Part shown: piece after piece, positions 34,687 through 43,337 of the stretch | How the letters are laid out: each line of letters opens with the position of its first letter | How positions within the stretch are numbered: the stretch's first letter is position 1 | NCBI RefSeq assembly: GCF_003054055.1 | Contig: NZ_QBKI01000004.1 | Coordinates: forward strand, 310,001 to 374,000 | Source: Pontibacter mucosus | GTDB lineage: Bacteria; Bacteroidota; Bacteroidia; Cytophagales; Hymenobacteraceae | Length of the DNA stretch: 64,000 bases | Direction: 5' to 3' | The notes under the pieces: model-generated | Told to the model about the DNA's origin: nothing | The model's database searches: none | The model's input: only the letters and a program-made list of their open reading frames with translations | Position numbers and translations under genes: made by a program

Positions 34687-35961
34687 ATGCTACAGCTAAC
34701 AGTTTTAAGAGAGCAGACCGAGCAGGTGATTGCCGGGCTGAACAAGAAAAACTACAAAAACGCTGCCGGGGAGGTAGCCGCTCTGCTGGAGCTCGATCAG
34801 CAGCGACGCCAGGTCCAGAACGAGCACGATACACTTCAGAGCCGCGCCAATTCCCTCTCGAAAGAGATTGGCATGCTGATGAAGAACGGAGAGCGCGAGA
34901 AGGCCGAGGCCGCCAAAGCCGAAACCTCCGAACTGAAGCAGCAAACCAAAGCCTTAGCTGAGCAACTCTCATCCCTGGAGGACCAGATTCAGAACGCCCT
35001 GTACAAACTGCCTAACCTGCCGCACGAGAGCGTGCCTTTCGGCAAAAGCGCCGAGGACAACGAGGTAGTGCTGGAGCATGGCCAGATTCCAGCTTTGCAC
35101 GAAGGCGCGCTGCCGCACTGGGAGCTGATCCAGAAATACGACATCATTGATTTTGAGCTGGGCAACAAAGTATCCGGAGCCGGTTTTCCGTTCTACAAGA
35201 AGCAGGGAGCACGTTTACAGCGCGCGCTTATCAACTTCTTCCTCGACGAGGCCATTAAGGCCGGATACATGGAGGTGCAGCCACCGATTGTGGTAAATGA
35301 GGCGTCTGGCTATGGTACGGGCCAGTTACCCGACAAGGACGGACAGATGTATCATGCCACGGCAGATAACCTGTACCTGATCCCAACAGCAGAGGTTCCC
35401 ATCACAAACATGTACCGTGATGAAATTGTTCCGGTGGATCAGCTGCCTATCAAGAATACGGGCCATACGCCTTGTTTCCGTCGCGAGGCGGGTTCCTGGG
35501 GCGCTGATGTGCGCGGCCTGAACCGCCTGCACCAGTTTGATAAGGTGGAGATTGTGCAGGTAACGCTGCCGGAGAAATCCTACGAGGCGCTGGAGGAGAT
35601 GAGCAGCTACATACAGGGGCTGTTGCAGAAACTGGAGCTGCCTTACCGTGTGCTGCGCCTGTGCGGCGGCGACATGGGCTTTACCTCTGCCCTTACCTAC
35701 GACATGGAAGTATACTCTACTGCCCAGGGCCGCTGGCTGGAGGTAAGCTCCTGCAGTAACTTTGAGACCTACCAGGCCAACCGCCTGAAGCTGCGCTACA
35801 AAACCGAATCGGGTAAAACGCAGCTGCTGCATACGTTGAACGGTAGCGCCCTGGCCCTGCCACGCATTGTAGCGGCTTTACTGGAGAACAACCAAACCCC
35901 GGACGGCATTAACATGCCAAAGGTGCTGCACTCCTACTTAGGGTTCGAGAAGATCTCTTAA
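34687..35961 (+). CDS. serS: Seryl-tRNA synthetase
   Basis: The 424-residue class II synthetase has an N-terminal coiled-coil arm (about 30-100) that grips the long variable arm of tRNA-Ser, then motif 2 (TPCFRREAGSWGADVRGLNR) and motif 3 (LPRIVAALLENNQ), plus the active-site region LCGGDMGFTSALTYDMEVY. It charges tRNA-Ser with serine. Length and ends are normal. It is followed by a bidirectional terminator whose loop contains AAGTATAA. Confidence 0.97.
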   Translation: MLQLTVLREQTEQVIAGLNKKNYKNAAGEVAALLELDQQRRQVQNEHDTLQSRANSLSKEIGMLMKNGEREKAEAAKAETSELKQQTKALAEQLSSLEDQIQNALYKLPNLPHESVPFGKSAEDNEVVLEHGQIPALHEGALPHWELIQKYDIIDFELGNKVSGAGFPFYKKQGARLQRALINFFLDEAIKAGYMEVQPPIVVNEASGYGTGQLPDKDGQMYHATADNLYLIPTAEVPITNMYRDEIVPVDQLPIKNTGHTPCFRREAGSWGADVRGLNRLHQFDKVEIVQVTLPEKSYEALEEMSSYIQGLLQKLELPYRVLRLCGGDMGFTSALTYDMEVYSTAQGRWLEVSSCSNFETYQANRLKLRYKTESGKTQLLHTLNGSALALPRIVAALLENNQTPDGINMPKVLHSYLGFEKIS

Positions 35962-36005
35962 AGATTTGTAAATTCGGAGATGTAACGATGCTCCACGAAT
36001 AAAGT

Positions 36006-36043
36006 AAACGCCGCTGAAGTATAACTTCAGCGGCGTTTGTTTT
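36006..36043. terminator. Bidirectional terminator with AAGTATAACTT at its tip
   Basis: AAACGCCGCTGAAGT (36006-36020) pairs with ACTTCAGCGGCGTTT (36024-36038) around a 3-base loop ATA, followed by GTTTTTG. The tip AAGTATAACTT contains the frequent word. It lies between convergent serS and the gene at 36067. Confidence 0.9.
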
Positions 36044-36066
36044 TGAACAATTTCACTCCGACTCTT

Positions 36067-36474
36067 TTACTCTTCCCCGCCAAACTGCTCCAGATAAGCC
36101 TGGTACTGGTTCTTGAGCTTATACTTCTTGATCAGGATTTTGGGCTCGTCCATACCTTCAGGGGTTAGTTCCTGGCTTCCAAGCAGCTGCTGCAGGGCCT
36201 CCGCTTCGTTTTCAGTTCCGTCTATACGTTGGTAGGCCTCCAGAAAGGCTGGCGTCAGTTGCAGCTTGTTCTTTTTTATCGCCACATACCCCACCGACAT
36301 CAGCTTCTCCAGCCCCTGCTCCACTTCCTTTCGCGTCAGCACGGTTCCGTCCTGTGCATCGGCCATAAGCAGAATCTCAGCCAGCGGCGCGCTGCCATCT
36401 TCGTCAGATGCTAAAAGCATAGCGCGTAATAGCTGCACATCTGATTCCTCCCATGTTAAATTATATTTAGGCAT
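36067..36474 (-). CDS. Protein of unknown function (winged-helix-like)
   Basis: The 135-residue protein is mostly helical with no signal peptide. Its second quarter (GSAPLAEILLMADAQDGTVL, then TRKEVEQGLEKLMSVGYVAI and KKNKLQLTPAF) has the helix-turn-helix plus two-strand look of a winged helix, but the match is weak. The C-terminus has charged Lys/Glu helices. It is not assigned to a family. It lies 6 bp downstream of the lipoprotein gene and may share its transcript; the downstream side has the serS terminator. Confidence 0.7.
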   Translation of the reverse strand: MPKYNLTWEESDVQLLRAMLLASDEDGSAPLAEILLMADAQDGTVLTRKEVEQGLEKLMSVGYVAIKKNKLQLTPAFLEAYQRIDGTENEAEALQQLLGSQELTPEGMDEPKILIKKYKLKNQYQAYLEQFGGEE

Positions 36475-36480
36475 AGTTTG

Positions 36481-37083
36481 TTATTCAATATTTATCCAGC
36501 CATAGCCGGTGTCTTTTTTGTAAATGATGCCTCCGCCACATGCTTCGGCTACATGTATAAAAATACCGTCCGATTTTAACAGTACAGCATTCTGCAGATC
36601 TTCGCCTAGTATGTCTCCTGTTTCCTCATCTATCAGTGTCGGTGCTACTGCCTGACCAGAGTCTACCTTCTCAAAAATCTCTATCCAATCCATGTTACGC
36701 ATGTCTTCAAACAAAGTACCTGCGCCAAACACGCTGCAGGAGTTGTGTTCGTCCTGGTGCAAAATGATTAGCCCTTTCTCGTCGGTAGCAGCGTTTACTA
36801 CTAAAAAGGCTGCGTCCTCCTGCCCATCTCCATCAAAATCTCCTGTGAGGACATTAGGTTGCACCCATGCACCAAGGCTATACTTCTGGTTCAGACCCTG
36901 CGATAGAAAAGCCTCCTCTGCCCAGCCGGGCAATACATCAAAGATTTGTTCTATGGGTACAATAGCCGCAGCCTCAGTAGTGTTTCCTGTTTCTACGACA
37001 TCAGGCTCAGTTATACTTTGTCGTGCCTCGCTACAGCCCTGCAAAGTTATAAGAGTAATCAGGCAAGTATAAACTCTTCTCAC
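36481..37083 (-). CDS. Lipoprotein with a DxDGDGxxD calcium-binding-like motif
   Basis: The 200-residue protein starts with a lipoprotein signal (TLITLQGCSEARQ, lipidated Cys about residue 17). In the mature part, TGDFDGDGQEDAAFLVVNAA is an FG-GAP/EF-like calcium loop that often occurs in VCBS-type secreted proteins; there is also CSVFGAGTLFEDMRNMDWIEI and a C-terminal AEACGGGIIYKKDTGYGWINI. The function is unknown. It is probably attached to a membrane and exposed to the periplasm or outside. It sits between the GT9 gene and the small unknown gene, all on the minus strand with short gaps. Confidence 0.75.
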   Translation of the reverse strand: MRRVYTCLITLITLQGCSEARQSITEPDVVETGNTTEAAAIVPIEQIFDVLPGWAEEAFLSQGLNQKYSLGAWVQPNVLTGDFDGDGQEDAAFLVVNAATDEKGLIILHQDEHNSCSVFGAGTLFEDMRNMDWIEIFEKVDSGQAVAPTLIDEETGDILGEDLQNAVLLKSDGIFIHVAEACGGGIIYKKDTGYGWINIE

Positions 37084-37093
37084 AGGCTATTTT

Positions 37094-38077
37094 TTATACT
37101 TCCAGATCATCAAACGAAATATCCCGCATGCACTTAAAGTGGCCTTTGGGGCACTTCTTGTAGCCGATTTTGGAGCAGGGGCGGCAGCTGAGGCCCTGTA
37201 CTTCCAGCACTTTATACTTTGTGCGGAAGGGATACATGCCAAACTCCGGAATGGTGTTGCCCCACACGCTGATGATGTCTTTCCCAAAAGCCGCCGCAAT
37301 GTGCATCAGGCCTGTGTCGTGGCTTACCACCTGCGTGGCTTGCCGTACCAAAGAGGCCGAGCCGTTGAGGCTATACTTGCCGCAGGCGTTGTAGATCGTT
37401 GTTCGTTGCTCGTTATTCGTTAATCGGCTAGAGAAATGAGCGGCGATTTCTTCGCCGGTGGCGGCGTCTTCCTTGCCGCCTAAAAGTATAACCGGCTGCT
37501 GCAGGCGCTCACACAGCTCGATGATGCGCTCGGTGGGCAGGCGCTTGGTATAGTGCTGCGCGCCAATGGCAAAGGCCACGTAGCCCTGCTGAAAGCCTTC
37601 CGGTAAAGTATGAACGTCTACCTCATCCTGGGCAGGTATAAAATAGTCCAGCCCACCTCCGTCGTCTTTCACGCCTAACGCAGCAGCGGCATCTAGGTAG
37701 CGTTGCACAATGTGCACGTCGGGCAGGCGGTTGAGCTTGAAGTTCACCATCAGCCACTTCTCATAGTTGAGCTTGTTGAAGCTGCGGCTCGGCTTGCCCA
37801 ACCTTGTCTTGATGATGCGCGTGCGCAGGTTGTTGTGCAGGTCCACCACGTAATCGAAGTTCTCCGCCTTCAGATCCTGCACCAGGTCGCTCAGCTTCTC
37901 CCCCAGCACATGCACCTTGTCCACGTAAGGGTTGTTGGCAAGTATACTTTGGAAGGCTTTTTTGGTGCAATAATGTACCTCCGCCCCCGGCACCTGCTGC
38001 TTGATGCAACGGATAACGGGCGTGGTGAGCACAATGTCGCCGATGGAGGAAAAACGAAGTATGAGGATCTTTGGCAT
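37094..38077 (-). CDS. Glycosyltransferase family 9 (heptosyltransferase-like)
   Basis: The 327-residue protein has the GT9 features: LILRFSSIGDIVLTTPVIR at the start, DYVVDLHNNLRTRI, and the nucleotide-sugar region VVSHDTGLMHIAAAFGKDIISVWG. The C-terminus has a Cys cluster (SCRPCSKIGYKKCPKGHFKC) also found in the second GT9 of this window. GT9 enzymes add heptose or similar sugars to the LPS core. An odd feature is the segment SSRLTNNEQRTTIYNACG, encoded by a short repeated AACGA/AACAA DNA tract (about 37396-37428) that has the look of a repeat expanded inside the gene. Confidence 0.9.
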   Translation of the reverse strand: MPKILILRFSSIGDIVLTTPVIRCIKQQVPGAEVHYCTKKAFQSILANNPYVDKVHVLGEKLSDLVQDLKAENFDYVVDLHNNLRTRIIKTRLGKPSRSFNKLNYEKWLMVNFKLNRLPDVHIVQRYLDAAAALGVKDDGGGLDYFIPAQDEVDVHTLPEGFQQGYVAFAIGAQHYTKRLPTERIIELCERLQQPVILLGGKEDAATGEEIAAHFSSRLTNNEQRTTIYNACGKYSLNGSASLVRQATQVVSHDTGLMHIAAAFGKDIISVWGNTIPEFGMYPFRTKYKVLEVQGLSCRPCSKIGYKKCPKGHFKCMRDISFDDLEV

Positions 38078-38134
38078 TTTATACTTTGAATCATGGCGCG
38101 AGCGTCCTCGCTCGTGACTGGCTATAGCTTGGGC

Positions 38135-38245
38135 CTCTGGCCTGGTCTGTATTTACCCACCCCTAACCCCTCCAGGGAGGGGAATTATACTTACAGGAAA
38201 GTCCCCCTTGGAAGGGGGCAGGGGGATGATTACACTTATGAGAAA
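38135..38245. repeat. Partial composite-repeat modules
   Basis: Between GT9 and PolX genes the sequence TTACCCACCCCTAACCCCTC (about 38153, then CAGGGAGGGGAATTATACTT) and the following CCCCCTTGGAAGGGGGCAGG repeat the 'cccacccct' and 'CCCCCTT' modules of the composite elements, in tandem. No gene is present. A small hairpin, CGAGCG-TCCT-CGCTCG, is at about 38100. Confidence 0.7.
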
Positions 38246-38263
38246 CACTATCTAAGAAACTAC

Positions 38264-39994
38264 CTACTTTATCTTCTCCTTCCGCTCCCTGAAGTACCTT
38301 TCCACTTCCTCCAGCGGCTTGGCGTTAAAGGTCATCTCTTTCGTGAGGCCACCTTTGCGGCCAACCAGCACGCCATACTTCATGTCGTCGTAGCCACTGG
38401 TGTGGTGGGCGTCGGGGTTTATACTTAGCATCACGCCCTTCTCCAGTGCATACTGCACATAGCGCCAATCCAGGTCCAGTCGCCAGGGGTTGGAGTTTAT
38501 CTCGATGATGACGTTGTTGGCGGCGCAGGCGTCGATCACCATTTTGTGGTTGATCGGGTAGCCCTCGCGGCGCAGCAGCAGGCGGCCGGTAGGGTGGCCC
38601 AACATGGTGGTGTAGGGGTTTTCTATGGCCGTGATCAGGCGCGCGGTGGCTTTCTGCTCGTCCATGTTCAGCGTGCTGTGGATGCTGGCCACAATGAAGT
38701 CGAAGGTCCTGAGGATGTCCTCGTCGTAGTCCAGCGAGCCGTCACCCAGAATATCCGACTCTATGCCTTTGAAGATTCTGAACGGGGCCAGTTTCTTGTT
38801 CAACTCGTCAATCTCCTTTTGCTGGCGCAGCACATCACCCTCGCGCAGGCCACCGGCATAGGCAGCCGTTTTGCTGTGGTCGGATATGCCCAGGTACTCA
38901 TAGCCCATGTCGCGGCAGTAGGTAGCCATCTGCTCCAGCGTATGGGCGCCGTCAGAATAGGTGCTGTGGTTGTGCAGGATGCCTTTCAGGTCGGAAAGCT
39001 CGAGCAGCTGGGGCAGTTTGTTTTGCAGCGCCAGCTCCAGCTCGTTCGTGCCCTCGCGCAGCTCAGGCGCAATGTAGGCCATGCCCGCCGATTTGTAAAT
39101 GTCTGCTTCCGAAGTATAGGCTTGCCCACGCACTACCGTCAGCAGGTTGGTGCTGGCCGTAAACAGCTGCGCCAGGTGCTCCACGCTTGCAGAGGTTAGC
39201 AGCAGCTCGTTGGCAAAGCGCTCTGCGGGCACCAGCTTCACCTCCACCGGCATGCCGGTTTCAGTTAGCCAGCCGCGCCAGGCAAACGGACCGGAGGCTT
39301 TTTCATCCTCCTGCAGCTCCGCCATGCGTTGCAGCGCCTCATGTGCCTGCACCGGGGCATCAGTGGCAAGTACAAACTGCAGCTGGGTGATGATCTCCAT
39401 ACGGCGGCGCATCTCCCCCACCAGCTCTACCTGCGCCTCGGGCACAGCGGCTTTTATACTTTGCAGGAGCTGCTCGGCTACCAGTTCCGCCTCAGCATAA
39501 AGCAGCTTGCCGCGGTTCTGTTGGGTAAAGAGCAGCGCCTGTTTGATGTTTTCCTGTGTTTTGGCGCCAAAGCCTTTCAGTTTGCTTACTTTATCCAGTT
39601 CGCAGGCCTCCAGCAGCTCTTCCACCGTCTCGGCACCAAGTTCTTTCCAGAGGTTGCGCACCTTTTTCGGGCCGATACCTTTGATGCGCAGCATCTCCAC
39701 CACGCCCGGCGGCGTTACCTGCAGCATCTGGTCCAGCTCGGCGAAAGTACCCTTTTCGTTTATCTCTACAATCTTGGCGGCAATGCCCTTGCCCACCCCC
39801 TGTATGCCCTCCAGCTGCGCCTGCGTCAGGGTTTCCAGCGGTTCCTCTACCAGCTCCAGGGCCGCCACAGCATTGGCGTAGGAGCGCACCTTGAACGGAT
39901 TTTCGTCGTGGAGCTCCATGAGCTCGGCAGCCAGCTTAAACTGTTTTATGATCTTCTTGTTTTCCAAAGCCTGCGTCTTGTCGGTATGCTGCAA
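38264..39994 (-). CDS. polX: PolX-family protein: helix-hairpin-helix, degenerate polymerase and PHP domains
   Basis: The 576-residue protein has the PolX layout: helix-hairpin-helix units (LEGIQGVGKGIAAKI, LRIKGIGPKKVRNLWK, LKGFGAKTQENIK), a polymerase-beta-like palm (about 165-300) and a C-terminal PHP nuclease with LHNHSTYSDGAHTLEQM, GISDHSK, ASIHSTLN, HPTGRLL and INPDAHHTSG. Active PolX palms read GSxRRxxxxxxDID; here it is VGEMRRRMEIITQLQFVLA, so the two Asp are replaced by Gln, and the third acidic site reads PVEVKLV with Glu. The polymerase is thus probably inactive, while the PHP metal ligands look intact. The role is expected in DNA repair as a nuclease or structure-binding protein. 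It is a single minus-strand gene. Confidence 0.88.
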   Translation of the reverse strand: MQHTDKTQALENKKIIKQFKLAAELMELHDENPFKVRSYANAVAALELVEEPLETLTQAQLEGIQGVGKGIAAKIVEINEKGTFAELDQMLQVTPPGVVEMLRIKGIGPKKVRNLWKELGAETVEELLEACELDKVSKLKGFGAKTQENIKQALLFTQQNRGKLLYAEAELVAEQLLQSIKAAVPEAQVELVGEMRRRMEIITQLQFVLATDAPVQAHEALQRMAELQEDEKASGPFAWRGWLTETGMPVEVKLVPAERFANELLLTSASVEHLAQLFTASTNLLTVVRGQAYTSEADIYKSAGMAYIAPELREGTNELELALQNKLPQLLELSDLKGILHNHSTYSDGAHTLEQMATYCRDMGYEYLGISDHSKTAAYAGGLREGDVLRQQKEIDELNKKLAPFRIFKGIESDILGDGSLDYDEDILRTFDFIVASIHSTLNMDEQKATARLITAIENPYTTMLGHPTGRLLLRREGYPINHKMVIDACAANNVIIEINSNPWRLDLDWRYVQYALEKGVMLSINPDAHHTSGYDDMKYGVLVGRKGGLTKEMTFNAKPLEEVERYFRERKEKIK

Positions 39995-40153
39995 AGATAG
40001 CGAAAACCACCCGAACCATTGCTCCTCTCTTAGGCTCTCTGTAGCAGCTTCTTGTACTTAATTAAGATGCGGGGCAGGGAGAATAGTTGCCCTTCTATAC
40101 TTCGATATACGGGCTAATTCGCTATCTTAGCATGTAACCAGACACGCATCTTT

Positions 40154-40546
40154 ATGAGAAATACTTTTGTGTTTTGCCTGTTGTGCCTGCTTTTTATGGC
40201 TGTTACCTGCAAGCCAGACGACAAAGTAGTGGCGCAGCTAGCCGGTAAAGTATGGCTGCATTCCTTCGAGGAAGACGAGGAGGGCTTGTGGGTATATCGC
40301 CCCAACACCTATGACTTTCCGCCTTCCAGAGGGCGAACCGGATTTAGCGCAGAGGCTGGCGGCGTATTTAAGCGCTACGAAATTGCCCCTGCCGACGGCC
40401 TGCAGGAGGAAACCGGCGAGTGGACGCACCTGAAAAAGAACCTGGTGGAGGTCCGCATGACAGAAGGCAGCAACCCTCCGATAGCGTACCGCATCGAGAT
40501 TGTGTCGATCAGCGACAGCCTGCTGAAAGTGAAGCGGTTGGAATAA
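40154..40546 (+). CDS. Small lipoprotein of unknown function
   Basis: The 130-residue protein has a signal peptide with lipobox-like FMAVTC (Cys about residue 19), followed by LAGKVWLHSFEEDEEGLWVY and beta-rich stretches ending in SDSLLKVKRLE. The pattern 'GkvW.hs.Ee...g..vyrp..yd.Ppsrgr.gf' resembles lipocalin-like small lipoproteins of Bacteroidota. No function is known. It stands alone between PolX and a membrane protein. Confidence 0.75.
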   Translation: MRNTFVFCLLCLLFMAVTCKPDDKVVAQLAGKVWLHSFEEDEEGLWVYRPNTYDFPPSRGRTGFSAEAGGVFKRYEIAPADGLQEETGEWTHLKKNLVEVRMTEGSNPPIAYRIEIVSISDSLLKVKRLE

Positions 40547-40667
40547 ATTTCTTAAACACTCCCTATACATTAGAAGTATAGTATACACGCAAGCGGGCAC
40601 AGCCTGAGCGCTAATACAAGTTTATACTTTAAACTATGGATTACACCTCAAGATAAAAGAAAGCCTG

Positions 40668-41069
40668 ATGCTCAGTTACGAAAAACTATCCAGATCAACC
40701 CGAACCAGAACCGCCTTGCTGCTGCTTTTGCTGTTCATGGTGCTTGCCGTAGTTGACCTGTTCATCAGCTTTTTCGGAGGTTTGGTGCTGGGCGTGCTGC
40801 TGGTGCAGTTCGAGTGGGAGGCCCACCGCTTCCTGAAACGCACGGCAGGAAGCATCCCCAGGTTGTACCGCATGTTCACGGGCATCAGCAAGAGGTACCT
40901 TTCCCTGAGCCGCTACCACAAACTATTACTGAAAGCCGCGCTGCTGGCACTTGTTTTTATACTCATGCTATCGGGCGTGCTGCATACGTTTTGGGGCGGG
41001 TTGCTGAGCGGCATACTGCTGGTTCTTCTCCTGCATGATGTTCTTCGCTACCAGCAGCAAGGTAAATAA
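40668..41069 (+). CDS. Small membrane protein of unknown function
   Basis: The 133-residue protein has three to four hydrophobic spans: LLLLLLFMVLAVVDLFISFF, GVLLVQFEW, LLLKAALLALVFILMLSGVL and LLSGILLVLLLH. The Arg/Lys-rich loop FLKRTAGSIPRLYRMFTGIS between them faces the cytosol by the positive-inside rule. No family was recognised. It lies 62 bp before the EVE-domain gene, with a CTAACTTT-like repeat tract between them. Confidence 0.7.
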   Translation: MLSYEKLSRSTRTRTALLLLLLFMVLAVVDLFISFFGGLVLGVLLVQFEWEAHRFLKRTAGSIPRLYRMFTGISKRYLSLSRYHKLLLKAALLALVFILMLSGVLHTFWGGLLSGILLVLLLHDVLRYQQQGK

Positions 41070-41131
41070 ACCCCACTAACCTTTTAACTTTCTAACTTCA
41101 CAACTTTATAACTTACTTCACCCTTACCGTA

Positions 41132-41542
41132 ATGCAACACTGGTTAGTTAAATCAGAACCTGAAACTTACTCCTGGGCCGACCTGGTAAAAGACGGCCGT
41201 ACCATGTGGGACGGCGTGCGCAACTACCAGGCACGCAACAACATGCAGCAGATGCAACCCGGCGACCTGGTGCTCTTCTACCACAGCGTATCCGAGAAAG
41301 CTATTGTGGGCATCGCCAAGGTAGACAAGGCCGCCTACCCCGACCCTACCGCTAAAGACGACAAAGGCAACTGGGTGGTGGTAGACCTGGTGCCCTTCCG
41401 TGATTTTAAGGATCCCGTAACACTGGAGCAGATAAAGAAAGATGAGCGCCTGCAGGACATTGCCCTGCTGCGCCAGTCGCGCCTTTCGGTGATGCCGCTA
41501 AAGGCCGAGGAATTTGACGTACTGCTGGCGCTTGGCAATTAA
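41132..41542 (+). CDS. EVE-domain protein
   Basis: The 136-residue protein matches EVE/PUA-like proteins: HWLVKSEPETYSWADLVKDG at the start, TMWDGVRNYQARNNM, GDLVLFYHS and IVGIAKVDKAAYPDPT. The EVE fold holds an aromatic cage that recognises modified bases; bacterial members occur alone or fused in anti-phage and modification-dependent systems. This stand-alone form is common in bacteria and related to human THYN1. The modified base it reads is unknown. A hairpin terminator follows at 41572. Confidence 0.93.
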   Translation: MQHWLVKSEPETYSWADLVKDGRTMWDGVRNYQARNNMQQMQPGDLVLFYHSVSEKAIVGIAKVDKAAYPDPTAKDDKGNWVVVDLVPFRDFKDPVTLEQIKKDERLQDIALLRQSRLSVMPLKAEEFDVLLALGN

Positions 41543-41571
41543 GGCGCAATAAGTCAGGGAATATAACAACG

Positions 41572-41613
41572 AATAGCAGCTTTTTGTAGTAAACATAAAA
41601 GCTGCTATTTTTA
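41572..41613 (+). terminator. Terminator after the EVE gene
   Basis: AATAGCAGCTTTT (41572-41584) pairs with AAAAGCTGCTATT (41597-41609), followed by TTTATA. Confidence 0.75.
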
Positions 41614-41652
41614 TACTATTCCTCCAGAGTTTAGGACTTACACCCTGACACT

Positions 41653-43143
41653 ATGCGATATGCCCGTTACCTTATCGCCCTGCTTCTCCAGGCTATACTA
41701 GCGCCGCTGCTACTAGCCCAGCAACAACCCACACAACCGGTGCGGCTGGAGCTTCCCTTTAAACCGGCCGACGTGGACGTAGACCTTATCGCACTGCCCG
41801 ACAGCAGCCTGCTGCTGTACCATAAAGCCGCAAATCTCTGGAAAACAGAGGCCACCTTCCACTTCACCAAGTATAACAGCCAGCTGGAGGAAGTATGGAC
41901 AGACACCGCCAGCCTTGCCGCCAACTTCGACTACATGCGCTGCTACACAGTCTACCCCTACACATACCTGGTGTTCGGTGCTGACAACCTGCGCGATTAT
42001 ACTTTCTTGCGCCTCAACTATAAGACAGGAGACATCTGGCACAGGAAATTCACCATTGAGCAGCTGGACGACATTTATGAGTTCGCCGTGCTGCAGGGCA
42101 ACTTCTTTTTGATAGGCAACGATGTTAAAGAGGATAAGCCCCTTCTGCTTCACTTAAACCCCAAATCCGGTGAGGCCACGCCGCTGCCCTCCCTCATTGG
42201 CCAGGAGTCAACCTTCTCAGACCTGCTGGCCGACCACGAGCAGAACCGGGTGGATGTGGTCATCTCTGAATCGAACGGGCGGGTATCGCGGCTGCAGGTA
42301 AAGAGCTTTGATGCCAACGGCAAGCTGCTGAATAATTATTTTATACTTCAGCGGGAGGATAAAAGCCTGCTGAACGCCGAGCTTAGCCCCGGCGACACCA
42401 CCCGAAAAATGCTGGTAGGCACCTACGGCGCCCGCGATCTGCGCTTCTCGCAGGGCTTTTTCGTGAGGCCCATGGCTTCTAACCTGGAGGAGGGAAAGTT
42501 TTATAACCTGCTGCAGCTCCGCAACTTCTTCAAGTACATGAGCCCGCGCCGGGAGGAGCGCACCCGCCGCCGGGAGCAGGCCCGCATCCAGGCAGGCCGA
42601 AACCTTGGCCTCAACCACCGCCTCCTCCTCCACGACCTTATCTTAACGCCCACCGGCTACATTCTGGCTGCGGAGGCCTACGTGCCGCAATACGGGGACG
42701 GAGCAAACCGCACGATTCGTTTTTCGCCGGCTTTTATCCCGCAGCGCACCGAGTATGGCTACAAGCGCAGCCACGCCATCGCCATGGGTTTCGACCACGA
42801 CGGGACACTGCTCTGGGACAACGCCATGCCCTTGAACGGCATCACGACCACCTACCTCACGCACCTGCTCGAGGCGCAGCTTCTGGCCGACGGACGCCTG
42901 GTGATGGCCTATCCCGATAACAGCAAAATCGTGTACCAGCTGATGGATGAGGATACTTTTGTTGACGAGAAGACGGAGCTGGAGCTGCTGCCCTACGACG
43001 AGAGCGAGAAAATCCAGACCACTGAGTACCCTGGCCTCATTTCCTGGTACGGCAACAGTATGGCCGCCTTTGGCTTCCAGCGCATCAAGGCAAAGGGAGG
43101 AGACATCCGCCAGGTGTTTTATATCAATAAGATAACTTTTTAG
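41653..43143 (+). CDS. Large secreted protein of unknown function
   Basis: The 496-residue protein has a signal peptide (LLLQAILAPLLLAQQ) and then a long mature part with repeated beta-rich stretches about 50 residues apart, such as DSSLLLYHKAANLWKTEATF, YTYLVFGADNLRDYTFLRL, NFFLIGNDVKEDKPLLLHLN and ILAAEAYVPQYGDG, which suggests a beta-propeller of WD40/YVTN type. A central Arg-rich segment EERTRRREQARIQAGRN is odd. There are no catalytic motifs. It lies upstream of pyrR but with a 194-bp gap of CTAACTTT repeats and no sign of coupling. The family is unknown. Confidence 0.75.
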   Translation: MRYARYLIALLLQAILAPLLLAQQQPTQPVRLELPFKPADVDVDLIALPDSSLLLYHKAANLWKTEATFHFTKYNSQLEEVWTDTASLAANFDYMRCYTVYPYTYLVFGADNLRDYTFLRLNYKTGDIWHRKFTIEQLDDIYEFAVLQGNFFLIGNDVKEDKPLLLHLNPKSGEATPLPSLIGQESTFSDLLADHEQNRVDVVISESNGRVSRLQVKSFDANGKLLNNYFILQREDKSLLNAELSPGDTTRKMLVGTYGARDLRFSQGFFVRPMASNLEEGKFYNLLQLRNFFKYMSPRREERTRRREQARIQAGRNLGLNHRLLLHDLILTPTGYILAAEAYVPQYGDGANRTIRFSPAFIPQRTEYGYKRSHAIAMGFDHDGTLLWDNAMPLNGITTTYLTHLLEAQLLADGRLVMAYPDNSKIVYQLMDEDTFVDEKTELELLPYDESEKIQTTEYPGLISWYGNSMAAFGFQRIKAKGGDIRQVFYINKITF

Positions 43144-43229
43144 CAATTGCTTGTCAGGCGCAGGGTTATCAGCAAATAATGGACGCCTAGGATTGTAAAA
43201 CCAGGAACAAATAAGGCGAGCACAGAGCC

Positions 43230-43305
43230 AGCCTCCTAACTTTTTACCCCTTCAACTTTCTAACTTTTTAACTCTTTAACTTTCTAACTTTCTAACTCCC
43301 CCAAT
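43230..43305. repeat. Tandem CTAACTTT micro-repeats upstream of pyrR
   Basis: About eight imperfect 8-9 base units (CTAACTTTT, TTAACTCTTT, CTAACTTT) follow each other directly before the pyrR promoter. Similar units are at 41075-41115 and 48985-49022, and inverted at 16143-16284. No gene or simple hairpin explains them. Confidence 0.75.
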
Positions 43306-43311
43306 CCTTTC

Positions 43312-43319
43312 TATATTTG
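43312..43319 (+). promoter_or_regulatory. Candidate -7 element for pyrR-pyrB
   Basis: TATATTTG fits TAnnTTTG, 19 bases before the pyrR ATG, right after the repeat tract. The leader would be very short, so PyrR-type attenuation in this leader looks unlikely. Confidence 0.5.
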
Positions 43320-43337
43320 CATGTAATTATCACAGCC

